From JBNJFY01 sp051747265 (GTDB lineage: Bacteria; Bacteroidota; Rhodothermia; Balneolales; Balneolaceae): a stretch of 64,000 nt of DNA. The notes under the pieces are model-generated. The model was not told the origin of the DNA. It did not search any database and saw only the letters and a program-made list of their open reading frames with translations. The position numbers and the translations under genes were made by a program. The stretch spans positions 124,001 to 188,000 of the forward strand of contig JBNJFY010000004.1 in assembly GCA_051747265.1 (NCBI GenBank), given 5' to 3'. Position 1 is the first letter of the stretch, and each line of letters begins with the position of its first letter. Positions 15,580 to 24,192 of this stretch are shown here, piece after piece.

Positions 15580-16164
15580 ATGAACACCCCCCAAAGTCCC
15601 ATTTCGCTATCTGATCACAATCTGAAACTGCGACCTTATAAATACAGCGATGTGCCGTTGATCACCGAAGCGGTGCAGGAAACGTTGGATGAAGCCATGC
15701 CTTATATCCCTTGGATGCACGCAGATTATGATGATGAAGATGCAGAGGTTTTTGTGGATTACGCGCGAACCGCTTGGCGGGATGGTCAGGAATATGCTTT
15801 TGCTATCACCGATCAGGAGACGGGCGAGTTTCTGGGTGGCGCGGGCATCAACTTTATCAACGAGGCCTATGAACATGCCAATATGGGCTATTGGGTGCGC
15901 GCGGCGCATCATAACAAAGGGGTAGCCACGGCCGCGGCCCGCTTGGTGGCTTGGTTTGGTTTTGAGGAGTTAGAGCTGCAGCGGTTGGAACTGATCATTC
16001 AACCGGATAATCAGGGGAGCATTAAAGTCGCGGAGAAATTGGGGGCTCAAAAAGAGGGATTGCTACGGAAGAAGGTGATGATTCGGGGGGAAGCACAGGA
16101 CTCCTATATCTATTCCTTAATCCGCTCGGATATGGGGGCGTTGTTGGGGGATGGGTATGTGTAG
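15580..16164 (+). CDS. GNAT acetyltransferase, RimJ/RimL-like
   Basis: A 194-residue GNAT-family N-acetyltransferase. It starts with LKLRPYKYSDVPLITEAV, the RimL-type first strand and helix. It continues with a middle sheet (GEFLGGAGINFI ... ANMGYWV), the acetyl-CoA-binding region HHNKGVATAAARLVAWFGFEEL (about residues 109-130), and ends with RLELIIQPDNQGSIKVAEKLGAQKEG, the classic C-terminal motif. Family members acetylate the N-terminal amine of ribosomal proteins or small substrates; the substrate here is unknown. It is divergent from the S9 peptidase and followed by a large repeat block, so it is probably monocistronic. Confidence 0.9.
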   Translation: MNTPQSPISLSDHNLKLRPYKYSDVPLITEAVQETLDEAMPYIPWMHADYDDEDAEVFVDYARTAWRDGQEYAFAITDQETGEFLGGAGINFINEAYEHANMGYWVRAAHHNKGVATAAARLVAWFGFEELELQRLELIIQPDNQGSIKVAEKLGAQKEGLLRKKVMIRGEAQDSYIYSLIRSDMGALLGDGYV

Positions 16165-16912
16165 TTTTCGGACGACTGTTTTCGGACGACAGACGACGGA
16201 CGACGGACGACGGACCACGGACCACGGACTACGGACCACGGACTACGGACTACGGACGACGGTGGTTTACGAGCTGGGGTTTATGGGCTTGCTGGGAGTT
16301 GACGATTGATGATGGACCGTGGAATATTGACCATCGACCATTGTGGTTTGTTGCTAGCATGGGTTTTAGAGCTACTGGCGCGGAGTGTTTTCGTTAATCG
16401 TTAATGGTTAATTGAGGTGTGTCGCTGGCATTTTATTGTTGAGTTTAGGTGAACGGTGAAAGATAGCATGGACTCTTGAATTAGGATAAGCCCTGCGAAC
16501 AAATTTAGTATCCCAATTAACGAATAACGATTAACGAAAATCGATCGTCCATGGACCATGGTTTATTGACCATCGACCATCGTTTTTGGGTGCTTAGGGT
16601 TTTGGTTATTGGTTATTAGTTATTGGGGGTACGGTGTTGATTGAAGGGGCTTGCCCACCTATTTATTACGATTTTAAGGATTACTTTGGGCTGGTAATAG
16701 AATTAGGTTTAATCATTCAGAAGTAGCAAAGAAACCCCTATTAACCAAATAACCAATAACCAATAACGCCCGCCAAGGGCAGTTAAGAAATTTACAAGCA
16801 CGAAAAAAAAATCGTTCTTGGTCCACCGTCGATGGTCAAACCCTAGCCATCGCCTCTAAATAGGAACCTAGCTCGTAAACCACCCTCGTCCGTGGTCCGT
16901 CGTCTGCGCCAA
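16165..16912. repeat. Nested palindromic word-repeat element, unit 1
   Basis: No gene. A mosaic of stuttering words arranged as nested inverted repeats. Outer arms: degenerate CGGACGACGGACCACGG copies at about 16170-16265, with complements at 16876-16910, plus GGTTTACGAGCT against AGCTCGTAAACC. Next: TTGACCATCGAC (16327-16338) with its exact complement at 16828-16839. A 27-base GTTAATCG-type arm (16388-16414) pairs with 16514-16540 at 25 of 27 positions. GGTTATTGGTTATT (16604-16617) pairs exactly with 16748-16761. The single strand could fold into a large multi-branched hairpin. Confidence 0.8.
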
Positions 16913-16974
16913 AGAATTATTGTAGCCTGAAATTCGTTTTATGCTGTATATTTCATAAGGGAGAATCCATAACC

Positions 16975-17349
16975 ATGCATATGACTGATACACCTAAAAT
17001 TGTTCGTTGTAAATGGGGAAAAACAGAACTGGAAAATGGGCAAACCTATAAGGATGTAAAACTGTGGCCGGGCGGCGCGCGTGCCTGGGATTGGAAAGAA
17101 ACGGGCACATCCCATCAACCGGGCATCCAACCGGCCGATGTGGAGGAGCTGCTGGAGAACGGCGCAGAATATATTGTGTTCACCCGGGGCTTTCATAAAC
17201 GTCTGCATACCAAGGCCGAAACGGTGCATCTGGTAAAACAAAAGGGGCTGGATTACGATATTCTGGAAACCGGGGAGGCCGTGGAGCGCATTAACGAGTT
17301 GATTGATGAAGGCGAAGCCGTTGGGGCGCTGATTCATTCGACGTGCTGA
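16975..17349 (+). CDS. Mth938-like domain protein (DUF498)
   Basis: A 124-residue protein of the Mth938-like family. Recognisable parts are KIVRCKWGKTELENGQTYKD with LWPGGARAWDWKETGTSHQPGI (about residues 28-49), then QPADVEELLENGAEYIVFTRG and the LHTKAETVHLVKQKG/YDILETGEAVERINEL region. Members fold as a small alpha/beta protein; some mitochondrial relatives assist complex I assembly, but the bacterial role is not established. The first in-frame ATG (16975) gives the normal family length; a second ATG follows two codons later. The gene is enclosed by two related palindromic repeat blocks (16165-16912 and 17346-17865); the second begins at the stop codon. Confidence 0.85.
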   Translation: MHMTDTPKIVRCKWGKTELENGQTYKDVKLWPGGARAWDWKETGTSHQPGIQPADVEELLENGAEYIVFTRGFHKRLHTKAETVHLVKQKGLDYDILETGEAVERINELIDEGEAVGALIHSTC

Positions 17350-17865
17350 GGGGACGACGGACGACGGTTTTCGGACGACGGTTTTCGGACGACAGACGAC
17401 GGACGACGGATGACGGACCACGGACTACGGACGACGGTGGTTTACGAGCTGGGGTTTATGGGCTTGCTGGGAGTTGACGATTGATGGTGGACCGTGGAAT
17501 ATTGACCATCGACCATCGTTTTTGGGTGCTTAGGGTTTTGGTTATTGGTTATTAGTTATTGGGGGTACGGAGTGGATTGGCGGGGCTTGCCCACCTATTT
17601 ATTACGATTTTAAGGATTACTTTGGGCTGGTAATAGAATTAGGTTTAATCATTCAGAAGTAGCAAGGAACCCCAATTAACTAATAACCAATAACGCCCAC
17701 CAAGGGCAGTTAAGAAATTTACAAGCACGAAAAACAATCGTCCTTGGTCCATCGTCGATGGTCAAACCCTAGCCATCGCCTCTAAATAGGAACCTAGCTC
17801 GTGAACCGCCGTCGTCCGTCGTCCGTGGTCCGTCGTCTGTCGTCCGAAGACCGTCGTCAAAAAAA
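17346..17865. repeat. Nested palindromic word-repeat element, unit 2
   Basis: A second copy of the element at 16165-16912 in the same orientation, sharing outer CGGACGACGG arms, GTGGTTTACGAGCT, the GACCATCGACC word, GGTTATTGGTTATT and the central stretch with GGGGCTTGCCCACC. It lacks the 239 bases corresponding to 16342-16580, which in unit 1 lie between two copies of ATTGACCATCGACCAT. Confidence 0.8.
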
Positions 17866-17936
17866 TAGCATCTATCCCGCCTGTGCGTTACGTTGATTAA
17901 CAGCGGTAATATTTCAGAACACAGCATCTGATCATC

Positions 17937-19631
17937 ATGGCACGACAACGACGCATTGATCCACGGCAGCGAGTTTTGGGTGAGGACTACCAGATCAGTC
18001 AGAATTTTTATGAAAGTGATGTGCACCTTCAGCAGTTGCTGCATGAGCAGTTGAGTCAGGAAGTGCTGGATCGGCTCAAGCCGAAATTGTACCGGATGGG
18101 ATTTGACGCAGCGGTGGTGATGGATGCGTTGTCGCTGCAGGCCGATCAACATGGCCCGGTGTTGCGCAAGCGCTCTCCACTCGGCGAAGAACGCGATCAG
18201 ATCGAATTTCATCCCTCGTATTGGGAGCTGATGGATATCGCCGCCCAATCGGAGATGTTTTACCTGAAATATCAGAAAGATCAAAAAGAGCACTATGAAG
18301 GTTATCGCCATCGGGCGGGATTTGCCATTGGGCAGTTATACGCGATGAGCGAGCTGGGACAATACTGTCCGCTGTGCATGACCGACGGGGCCGCATTGGT
18401 ACTGGAACGTCACGGCGATCCGGCTCTGGCCAAGCGACTATTGCCCCGCTTATCCAGCCGGGAAGGTGATGATCTGTACACCGGCGCCATGTTCCTCACC
18501 GAACGTCGGGGCGGATCCGATGTCGGACGAAATGTGACCACCGCTAAATCTATAGATAGGCATCGCTACCAGTTGAATGGCGAAAAATGGTTCTGCAGCA
18601 ACGCCAACGCGGAAGTGAAACTGGTACTGGCGCGCACGGACGAAGAAAAGAAAGGCACACGCGGGCTCTCCTTATTCGTGGTCGAAAACGAACGAGCCGA
18701 CGGCTCGCCCAACCCCATGGAGATCGTTCGTCTGAAAGATAAGATGGGTGTGCGCTCGATGGCCTCCGCAGAAATTATTCTCAACGATACCCAAGGTTGG
18801 TTGATTGGTGAAGAGAACCAGGGTTTCAAGCTGATGACCGACATGATCAATATGTCGCGCGTGTACAATGCCATTGCCGCGGTAGGCGGATTTCGCCGGG
18901 CGTTGATCGAAGTGTGGCAGTATCTGAATCATCGGACCATTTTTGGGGAAACGGCCACCGATCTGCCTATGATTCGCCACCAGTTGATGGATCTGGGCGC
19001 ACAGCATATCGGACAGCAACGCTTGGTGTGGCGCGCTTTGGAAGCCATGGATCGAGCCGAAATGGGAGAGCAGGAAGAAGCCGAGCGGCTACGCATGCTC
19101 ACCCCCATGGCTAAGTGGTGGAGCGCGGAAATGGCCGTGTACGGCGTGCGCGAGTGTATGGAATTGATGGGCGGCAATGGGTACATCGAAGATTTCATCA
19201 TGCCCAAGCTGTTCCGGGATGTGAACGTGTTGCCCATCTGGGAGGGATCGGGCAATGTGATTGTGCTGGATATGTTGCGCGCGCGATTAAAATCGGATGG
19301 CTTCGAGTTTTTGGTTAAAGATATCGAGCAGGCTATTAATGACGGTGGGGATCAAGCCGAGCGATTGAATCAGGAATTGGAGCAGGTGTTGGCTCAAGTG
19401 GAAACCTGGCCTAAACGCAGCGAAGCGGAGGTGCAGGTCAACGCCAAACCGGTGTTCCGCCGATTTATCAGGCTCTACCAGATCGCCTTGTGCCTGCAGT
19501 CTGATTTGGAAAGTGACCAGCAGGCCGCGGAGGTCTTGCTAAAGTTACTGGATGATTCCATGGAAACTGAAGCGCCGCCTAGTCGGGAAGAGCTGGAAAC
19601 GGTGATGGGCTGGACCTATGGATCCCAATAA
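17937..19631 (+). CDS. Acyl-CoA dehydrogenase, AidB-like
   Basis: A 564-residue FAD-dependent acyl-CoA dehydrogenase-family protein, closest in architecture to the AidB group. Visible family blocks: YCPLCMTDGAALVL (about 142-155), LTERRGGSDVGRNVTTAKS (~183-201, the AidB form of the substrate/FAD loop), NGEKWFCSNANAEVKLVLAR, GMRSMAS-like GVRSMASAEIIL, MSRVYNAIAAVG, GGNGYIEDFIMPKLFRD and LPIWEGSGNVIVLDML. The extra ~110-residue helical C-terminus also fits AidB-like proteins. E. coli AidB is part of the alkylation response and binds DNA; many relatives have unknown substrates. Start ATG 17937. The transporter gene follows 9 bases later, so the two are probably co-transcribed. Confidence 0.87.
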   Translation: MARQRRIDPRQRVLGEDYQISQNFYESDVHLQQLLHEQLSQEVLDRLKPKLYRMGFDAAVVMDALSLQADQHGPVLRKRSPLGEERDQIEFHPSYWELMDIAAQSEMFYLKYQKDQKEHYEGYRHRAGFAIGQLYAMSELGQYCPLCMTDGAALVLERHGDPALAKRLLPRLSSREGDDLYTGAMFLTERRGGSDVGRNVTTAKSIDRHRYQLNGEKWFCSNANAEVKLVLARTDEEKKGTRGLSLFVVENERADGSPNPMEIVRLKDKMGVRSMASAEIILNDTQGWLIGEENQGFKLMTDMINMSRVYNAIAAVGGFRRALIEVWQYLNHRTIFGETATDLPMIRHQLMDLGAQHIGQQRLVWRALEAMDRAEMGEQEEAERLRMLTPMAKWWSAEMAVYGVRECMELMGGNGYIEDFIMPKLFRDVNVLPIWEGSGNVIVLDMLRARLKSDGFEFLVKDIEQAINDGGDQAERLNQELEQVLAQVETWPKRSEAEVQVNAKPVFRRFIRLYQIALCLQSDLESDQQAAEVLLKLLDDSMETEAPPSREELETVMGWTYGSQ

Positions 19632-19640
19632 TCGCTTTTG

Positions 19641-21188
19641 ATGACCGACCCTCACATTACAGATAGCGATTACTCCATTTTGAACATCCTTCGTTGGATC
19701 GGCGGATTGCTGGGACCGGTAGCCTTGCTCGTGCTTTTGTTTACCGGTGCGGCCGAGGAAATTTCATTCTCCATTCGAGCCATGGCGGGTATCGCTATCT
19801 GGATGTCGCTCTGGTGGATTTTTGAGGTGATCCCGCTGGGAGCGACCGCCCTGCTGCCCCTGGTGCTTTATCCGATACTGGGCATTACCGGTATTGATGA
19901 GGTCAGCTCGGCTTATATGAACGATGTGATCTTTCTGTTTCTGGGTGGATTCCTGATCGCCCTGGCCATGGAGCGCTGGAATCTGCACAAGCGGATCTCA
20001 CTGCGCATCATCCTGTTTTTCGGATCCGAACCGGAGCGCCTGTTGGTGGGATTCATGGTGGCCGCCGCTTTTCTATCCATGTGGATTTCCAACACGGCCA
20101 CCGCGGTCATGCTACTCCCCGTGGGCTTGGCCGTTCTGAAACGATATGAGGACCAGCCTCAAGAACTGGAGTCGGGAGCCAAAGATCCCTTTCCCGCGTA
20201 TTTAATGTTGGCCATCGCCTATGCCTGCTCGGTCGGAGGCATGGCCACCTTGATCGGCACTCCGCCCAACTTAGCCTTGGCTCAAATATATAACGCGGAT
20301 CTGATGCCCGGAGATATGCTCAGTTTCGGGCGCTGGCTGACCATCGGATTGCCGGTGAGTTTGGTGATGTTGGGCGTGATTGGCGGCGTGCTCATCGGGA
20401 AACTCAAGCGGCAGCATCGAGCGATGGGCGTAAAACCGCGGGAGAATTTACTGGATGGGCAACAGGTCCGCAATGAGTATGAAAACTTGGGAGCCATGTC
20501 ACGCGAGGAGAAAATTATTGCTGTTATCTTCGGTACCACCGCGCTGTTGTGGATCTTTCGCACCAATATACAGATTGGAGTAGTTACGATTCCGGGATGG
20601 GCTAGTATGATCGGAATGGAAGGACAGATCACCGATGCCACCGTAGCCATGACCATGGCATTGCTATTATATTTGATCCCCGCGCGTGTGAATAAGTCGG
20701 CGGATTCAGAGGTCACCGTTTCCACGCGGCTGCTGACTAAAGAGGTATTTCAAGAGGTTCCTTGGGGGATTATTCTGTTGTTCGGGGGAGGGTTTGCCTT
20801 GGCCGAGGGGTTCACGGCCAGTGGGTTGTCCGTTTATATTGGTGGTCAAATACAGTCGTGGAGTGCATTGCCACCCGCAGGATTGCAGGCGGGTAGCGCG
20901 GGTTTGATGACCTTTCTGACCGAGCTCACTTCCAACACAGCCTCCGCTCAACTGATGTTACCCATCTTGATCTCCGTGGCCGAGGGTTTGGAGATGCTGC
21001 CGTTGCAGTTGATGGTTCCAGCGACTTTGTCGGCTTCTTGCGCGTTTATGATGCCCGTGGCTACGCCACCCAATGCTATTATGTTCGGCAGCGGGCGCAT
21101 TCCCATTCGCATGATGGTGAGTATCGGGTTGATGCTCAATCTGCTGGGGATTGCGGTGGTTAGCCTCTGGTCGATGCTGATTTTGTGA
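19641..21188 (+). CDS. DASS (SLC13) family sodium:dicarboxylate-type transporter
   Basis: A 515-residue inner-membrane symporter of the divalent anion:sodium (DASS/SLC13) family. It has about eleven hydrophobic segments and the two signature Ser-Asn-Thr hairpin motifs, MWISNTATAVMLLPVG (around 152-167) and TELTSNTASAQLMLPI (around 429-444). IGTPPNLAL lies after the first and VATPPNAIMFG in the C-terminal half, as in VcINDY-type carriers. Likely substrates are C4/C5 dicarboxylates or related anions taken up with sodium; exact specificity cannot be told. The frame also allows a TTG start one codon upstream (19638), but the ATG at 19641 is preferred. It follows the acyl-CoA dehydrogenase gene closely. 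Confidence 0.9.
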   Translation: MTDPHITDSDYSILNILRWIGGLLGPVALLVLLFTGAAEEISFSIRAMAGIAIWMSLWWIFEVIPLGATALLPLVLYPILGITGIDEVSSAYMNDVIFLFLGGFLIALAMERWNLHKRISLRIILFFGSEPERLLVGFMVAAAFLSMWISNTATAVMLLPVGLAVLKRYEDQPQELESGAKDPFPAYLMLAIAYACSVGGMATLIGTPPNLALAQIYNADLMPGDMLSFGRWLTIGLPVSLVMLGVIGGVLIGKLKRQHRAMGVKPRENLLDGQQVRNEYENLGAMSREEKIIAVIFGTTALLWIFRTNIQIGVVTIPGWASMIGMEGQITDATVAMTMALLLYLIPARVNKSADSEVTVSTRLLTKEVFQEVPWGIILLFGGGFALAEGFTASGLSVYIGGQIQSWSALPPAGLQAGSAGLMTFLTELTSNTASAQLMLPILISVAEGLEMLPLQLMVPATLSASCAFMMPVATPPNAIMFGSGRIPIRMMVSIGLMLNLLGIAVVSLWSMLIL

Positions 21189-21219
21189 TGGATGCCCTCG
21201 AAACTGCGGGCGCTCAAGA

Positions 21220-21246
21220 CCTGAAAGGGTCGCCAGACCTTTCAGG
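21220..21246 (+). terminator. Hairpin after the DASS transporter gene
   Basis: CCTGAAAGG (21220-21228) pairs perfectly with CCTTTCAGG (21238-21246), 32 bases after the stop codon. There is no long T-run, so it may be a repeat-type hairpin that slows or ends transcription. Confidence 0.45.
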
Positions 21247-21300
21247 GTCGTTATAGAATCATTATAGAATTGTTTTAGAATAGTTTTTGTCATTAAAGTG

Positions 21301-21514
21301 GAATAGGCTGTCGATAGGATGGATCCTCGACCCAATCAGACATTCGCTGACTCTATTAAGCCAGCGGATGTCCTGAAAGGTCTCGGGCAATGTGTGTTGA
21401 TCAGCTCGGATCACATTAAGGGTGAATTACCCCTCAGTCTAGCCGATTAATCTATCCGGTCCTATTCAACGTACTCCCGCCTGGACAGCTCTCCCAGATG
21501 GGAGCGGCGGTTTT
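21301..21514 (+). ncRNA. Candidate structured RNA, unassigned
   Basis: A closed multi-helix fold can be drawn by hand. Outer stem GAATAGG (21301-21307) pairs with CCTATTC (21461-21467), backed by GATAG (21313-21317) with CTATC (21452-21456). Inside are an 11-bp hairpin 21339-21349/21362-21372 with one G-U, a hairpin TGATC/GATCA (21398-21402/21409-21413) closed by AATG/CATT, and GGGT/ACCC (21420-21423/21429-21432). It is followed by a terminator-like stem CCGCC...GGCGG (21477-21481/21506-21510) and TTTT. It does not match tmRNA, RNase P or SRP RNA signatures I know. A repeat array that folds by chance remains possible. Confidence 0.4.
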
Positions 21515-22093
21515 GTGCTAGTGGTTTGTTACTGGGCATGGATCAAATAAAATAAACTGCTCAAGCCACTAAGCTTTCTACGAAAAGCAACCAACTCCCC
21601 AACGCCTCCCCAACGCCGTTTCCCTCGCAGGGGAACTCCGACGATAGTCGGTAAGGGGTCAGAGACCTGTGGCAAATATGTATGCTTATGATTGAGACAT
21701 ATCGAAAATCAGTGAGGTCGAGAGCCTAGAAATCTTGAGGAAGCTTTTCCAACCGTTTTATTAGTGAATGAGTGTGTGCTCCATTCTTTTTTTAGGCAAA
21801 CAAATTATTATTTATGGGGCACACGTCGGGCTGGCAGCCCGACTCACGAGTGCGTGGGGAAAATGGTCATGTATGCCAATTTTGTAATGGTGATTGGTTT
21901 GGGCCTTGGCCGGATGGAGTGTATTTTCTTTTACTTGAAGTGCAATGGGCGATACAATCTGCATTTTTTACAGTACGTTAGTACGTACTGTAGTCGGATA
22001 ATTGGCTTTTTCTGAAAATTTTTTTGTAAGGATTGAGCAACAAACGGCACTTATATTTGAAACGACAACAAAAAATAAATTGAGGAATCCATT
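21515..22093. other. Intergenic upstream of ssb
   Basis: No supported gene. The one open frame here (21764-22015) has a low-complexity, cysteine- and aromatic-rich translation without family resemblance and is judged spurious. A repeat-like stretch with CCTCGCAGGGGAACTCCGAC lies near 21626-21646; a similar phrase recurs near 62595. Confidence 0.4.
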
Positions 22094-22564
22094 ATGGCTT
22101 CACTGAACAAAGCAATGATCATCGGACGATTAGGTGCCGATCCTGAAGTACGTTACACTCAAAACAATACCGCCGTCGCCAACATGAATGTGGCCACCAG
22201 CGAGCGCTACAAAGACAACATGGGCGAGTGGAAAGAACGCACCGAATGGCACCGTGTGGTTGCCTGGGGACGCACCGCGGAGATCTGCAACGAATACCTG
22301 CGTAAAGGTTCACTGGTATACTTTGAAGGTCCTATTCAAACCCGTCAATGGGAAGACAAAGACGGGAACACCCGCTACACTACGGAAATCAAAGCGCTGC
22401 GCATGCAGATGCTGGATTCCAAAAGTGACAACGGGAGCGCGAACCAATCCAAGCCTGCCCAGCAAGGCGCGCAACAGCAGCAAGCAGGCGGTAAACAAGC
22501 AGCCAACAGCGCTGTAGATCTCAATGAAACCTTCGAAGACATCGACGATGATCTTCCGTTCTAA
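22094..22564 (+). CDS. ssb: Single-stranded DNA-binding protein
   Basis: A 156-residue SSB. The OB-fold domain covers residues ~1-106: NKAMIIGRLGADPEVRYT, MNVATSERYKD, ERTEWHRVVAWGRTAEICNEYLRKGS and YFEGPIQTRQWEDKDGNTRYTTEI are all textbook. A disordered Q/A/G-rich linker follows (~112-145), and the acidic tip DDDLPF recruits partner proteins in replication and repair. It binds ssDNA as a tetramer in the cytoplasm. The gene is monocistronic, with a clear terminator at 22611-22647. Confidence 0.98.
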   Translation: MASLNKAMIIGRLGADPEVRYTQNNTAVANMNVATSERYKDNMGEWKERTEWHRVVAWGRTAEICNEYLRKGSLVYFEGPIQTRQWEDKDGNTRYTTEIKALRMQMLDSKSDNGSANQSKPAQQGAQQQQAGGKQAANSAVDLNETFEDIDDDLPF

Positions 22565-22610
22565 TCAAGCGAACATCACCCTGCTTGAGGGATTAGACAT
22601 CCTATCATAT

Positions 22611-22647
22611 AAAAAGGTATCTCGTTCTCGAATGAGATACCTTTTTT
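22611..22647 (+). terminator. Intrinsic terminator of ssb
   Basis: AAAAAGGTATCTC, a ten-base loop, then GAGATACC and six T: a strong rho-independent terminator 47 bases after the ssb stop. The A-run on the left would also let it work on the other strand. Confidence 0.9.
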
Positions 22648-22798
22648 CATATCTTGAATGCCTGAGCAGCTGTGTGTAATTTACCTTTCATTAACTCGAA
22701 AATAAGCGGACTGAATCATAGAGCCTCACAGTACAGGTATACTCTTAACCAACATCACTAGTGTAGCGGCGATAGTCGGATCAGGCGGGGCCGAATCC

Positions 22799-24181
22799 TT
22801 GCTATGGAGCGACCTCATGATCCAGGTGGTGATCATTGTGCTGGGTCTGCTATTTTCCGCGCTCTTTTCCGGATCCGAGGTAGCCTTTTTCTCACTGGCC
22901 AACCAGCTGGATGCTCTCCAAGACGCCAAAGACCATCCCCGAGCCGATCGCCGCATCTTGTTGATGCTGGATAAACCGCGCCGTTTATTGGCCACGATTC
23001 TGATAGGGAATACCTTTGCCAATATCGTGACCTCCATAACCGCGGCGTTAATGACCGGAAAACTTATTGCCAAAATCGGACTATCACCGGTGGCCCTTTT
23101 TACTATCGAAGTTTTGGTGGTCACCTTTATGATTATCATCATTAGTGAGATTACGCCCAAGATTATTTCCATCAATCAACCCCTGGATGTTTCCCGGAAG
23201 ATCAGCGGTTTTATTTATGGGATGTTTGTCTTGCTAAAGCCGTTATCCCAATCTATCGCCAATTCCACCATTAAAATTGAGCAACGGCTGCCCAAACCTG
23301 CCCAAAAGATTACCTCCAGTGACATCAAAACCATGGCCGAGGTAGGCGAGATGCAGGGATCGATCAAAGGAGATGAACGGGAGATTATTGAAAATGTGAT
23401 CGAATTCAGTAATACGTCTGTTCGCGAGATCATGACCTCCCGGGTGAATATTGTGGCCGTATCCACAGAAGATTCCTTGCAGGAGGTAATCGACCGGATC
23501 CGGGAAAAAGGATTATCTCGCATGCCACTGTATGATCAGGAGCTGGACTATATCTTAGGAGTGATCCACTCCAAAGATGTATTGCCTTACATGAATTCCG
23601 ATATTGAGCAATCGACGATCAACTGGCGCACCATTGCCCGCAAAGCGTTATTTATTCCCACCACCAAGAAATTGGATGATCTGCTGCGCGATTTTCAGCA
23701 AGAGCGTACTCATATTGCCATCGTGGTGGATGAATATGGCGGTACAGAGGGATTAATCACCCTGGATGATATTCTGGAAGAAATTATCGGAGATATATCC
23801 GATGAGTATGATTTTGATGATGAATCGCTGTTTACCCAGTTCAAGCATAATGTATATATCTTCGACGCCAAGATCGATCTGGATGATATGGAAGAGGTAT
23901 TGAAGGTGGAATTGACCTCGGAAGATGATGAATATGAAACGCTAGGTGGGTTGGTGTACCATCTTTTGGAACGCCTTCCCCAGGTAGGAGAAAAGTTATA
24001 CTTTAAAGGTCTGGAATTGACCATTCACACCGTACAAAACAATCGGGTGCGTAAACTCAAGGTACAGCGAAGAGATGGGAAAAAGGCAGTGAAATCACCT
24101 ACTGGACCATCCTCGGTAGTCGATTCGGATTTATCGCCGGATGTTGACCCAAACACTGATTCTTCGAATTCATCTAAATAA
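22799..24181 (+). CDS. CorC/HlyC/GldE-like CNNM-CBS membrane protein
   Basis: A 460-residue membrane protein with a DUF21 (CNNM) domain, a CBS pair and a CorC/HlyC C-terminal domain. Residues ~8-150 hold several membrane segments, with the family motif ALFSGSEVAFFSL near 21-33 and IISEITPKIIS near 113-123. The CBS pair begins at IMTSRVNIVAV. The C-terminal domain includes YGGTEGLITLDDILEEIIGDISDEYD. Relatives export Mg2+/Co2+, and Bacteroidota GldE is a paralogue. Start choice is uncertain: TTG 22799, or ATG 22817 with GGAG 8 bases before it. The frame is also open up to 22715 with a coding-like sequence but no ATG or GTG. murB follows 11 bases later. Confidence 0.85.
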   Translation: MLWSDLMIQVVIIVLGLLFSALFSGSEVAFFSLANQLDALQDAKDHPRADRRILLMLDKPRRLLATILIGNTFANIVTSITAALMTGKLIAKIGLSPVALFTIEVLVVTFMIIIISEITPKIISINQPLDVSRKISGFIYGMFVLLKPLSQSIANSTIKIEQRLPKPAQKITSSDIKTMAEVGEMQGSIKGDEREIIENVIEFSNTSVREIMTSRVNIVAVSTEDSLQEVIDRIREKGLSRMPLYDQELDYILGVIHSKDVLPYMNSDIEQSTINWRTIARKALFIPTTKKLDDLLRDFQQERTHIAIVVDEYGGTEGLITLDDILEEIIGDISDEYDFDDESLFTQFKHNVYIFDAKIDLDDMEEVLKVELTSEDDEYETLGGLVYHLLERLPQVGEKLYFKGLELTIHTVQNNRVRKLKVQRRDGKKAVKSPTGPSSVVDSDLSPDVDPNTDSSNSSK

Positions 24182-24192
24182 GTAACCTATAC

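Noticed and set aside
16165..17865. Possible CRISPR array
   Set aside because: The repeated words are short and degenerate, directly abutting in places and mirrored by complements. There are no uniform repeats separated by unique spacers, and no cas genes are near.
21301..21514. Assignment of the structured region to tmRNA, RNase P RNA or SRP RNA
   Set aside because: The conserved sequence blocks of these RNAs that I can recall are absent, so it is left unassigned.
21764..22015. 83-residue open frame upstream of ssb
   Set aside because: The translation is low-complexity and resembles no protein, and it overlaps repeat-like DNA. No ribosome-binding site.
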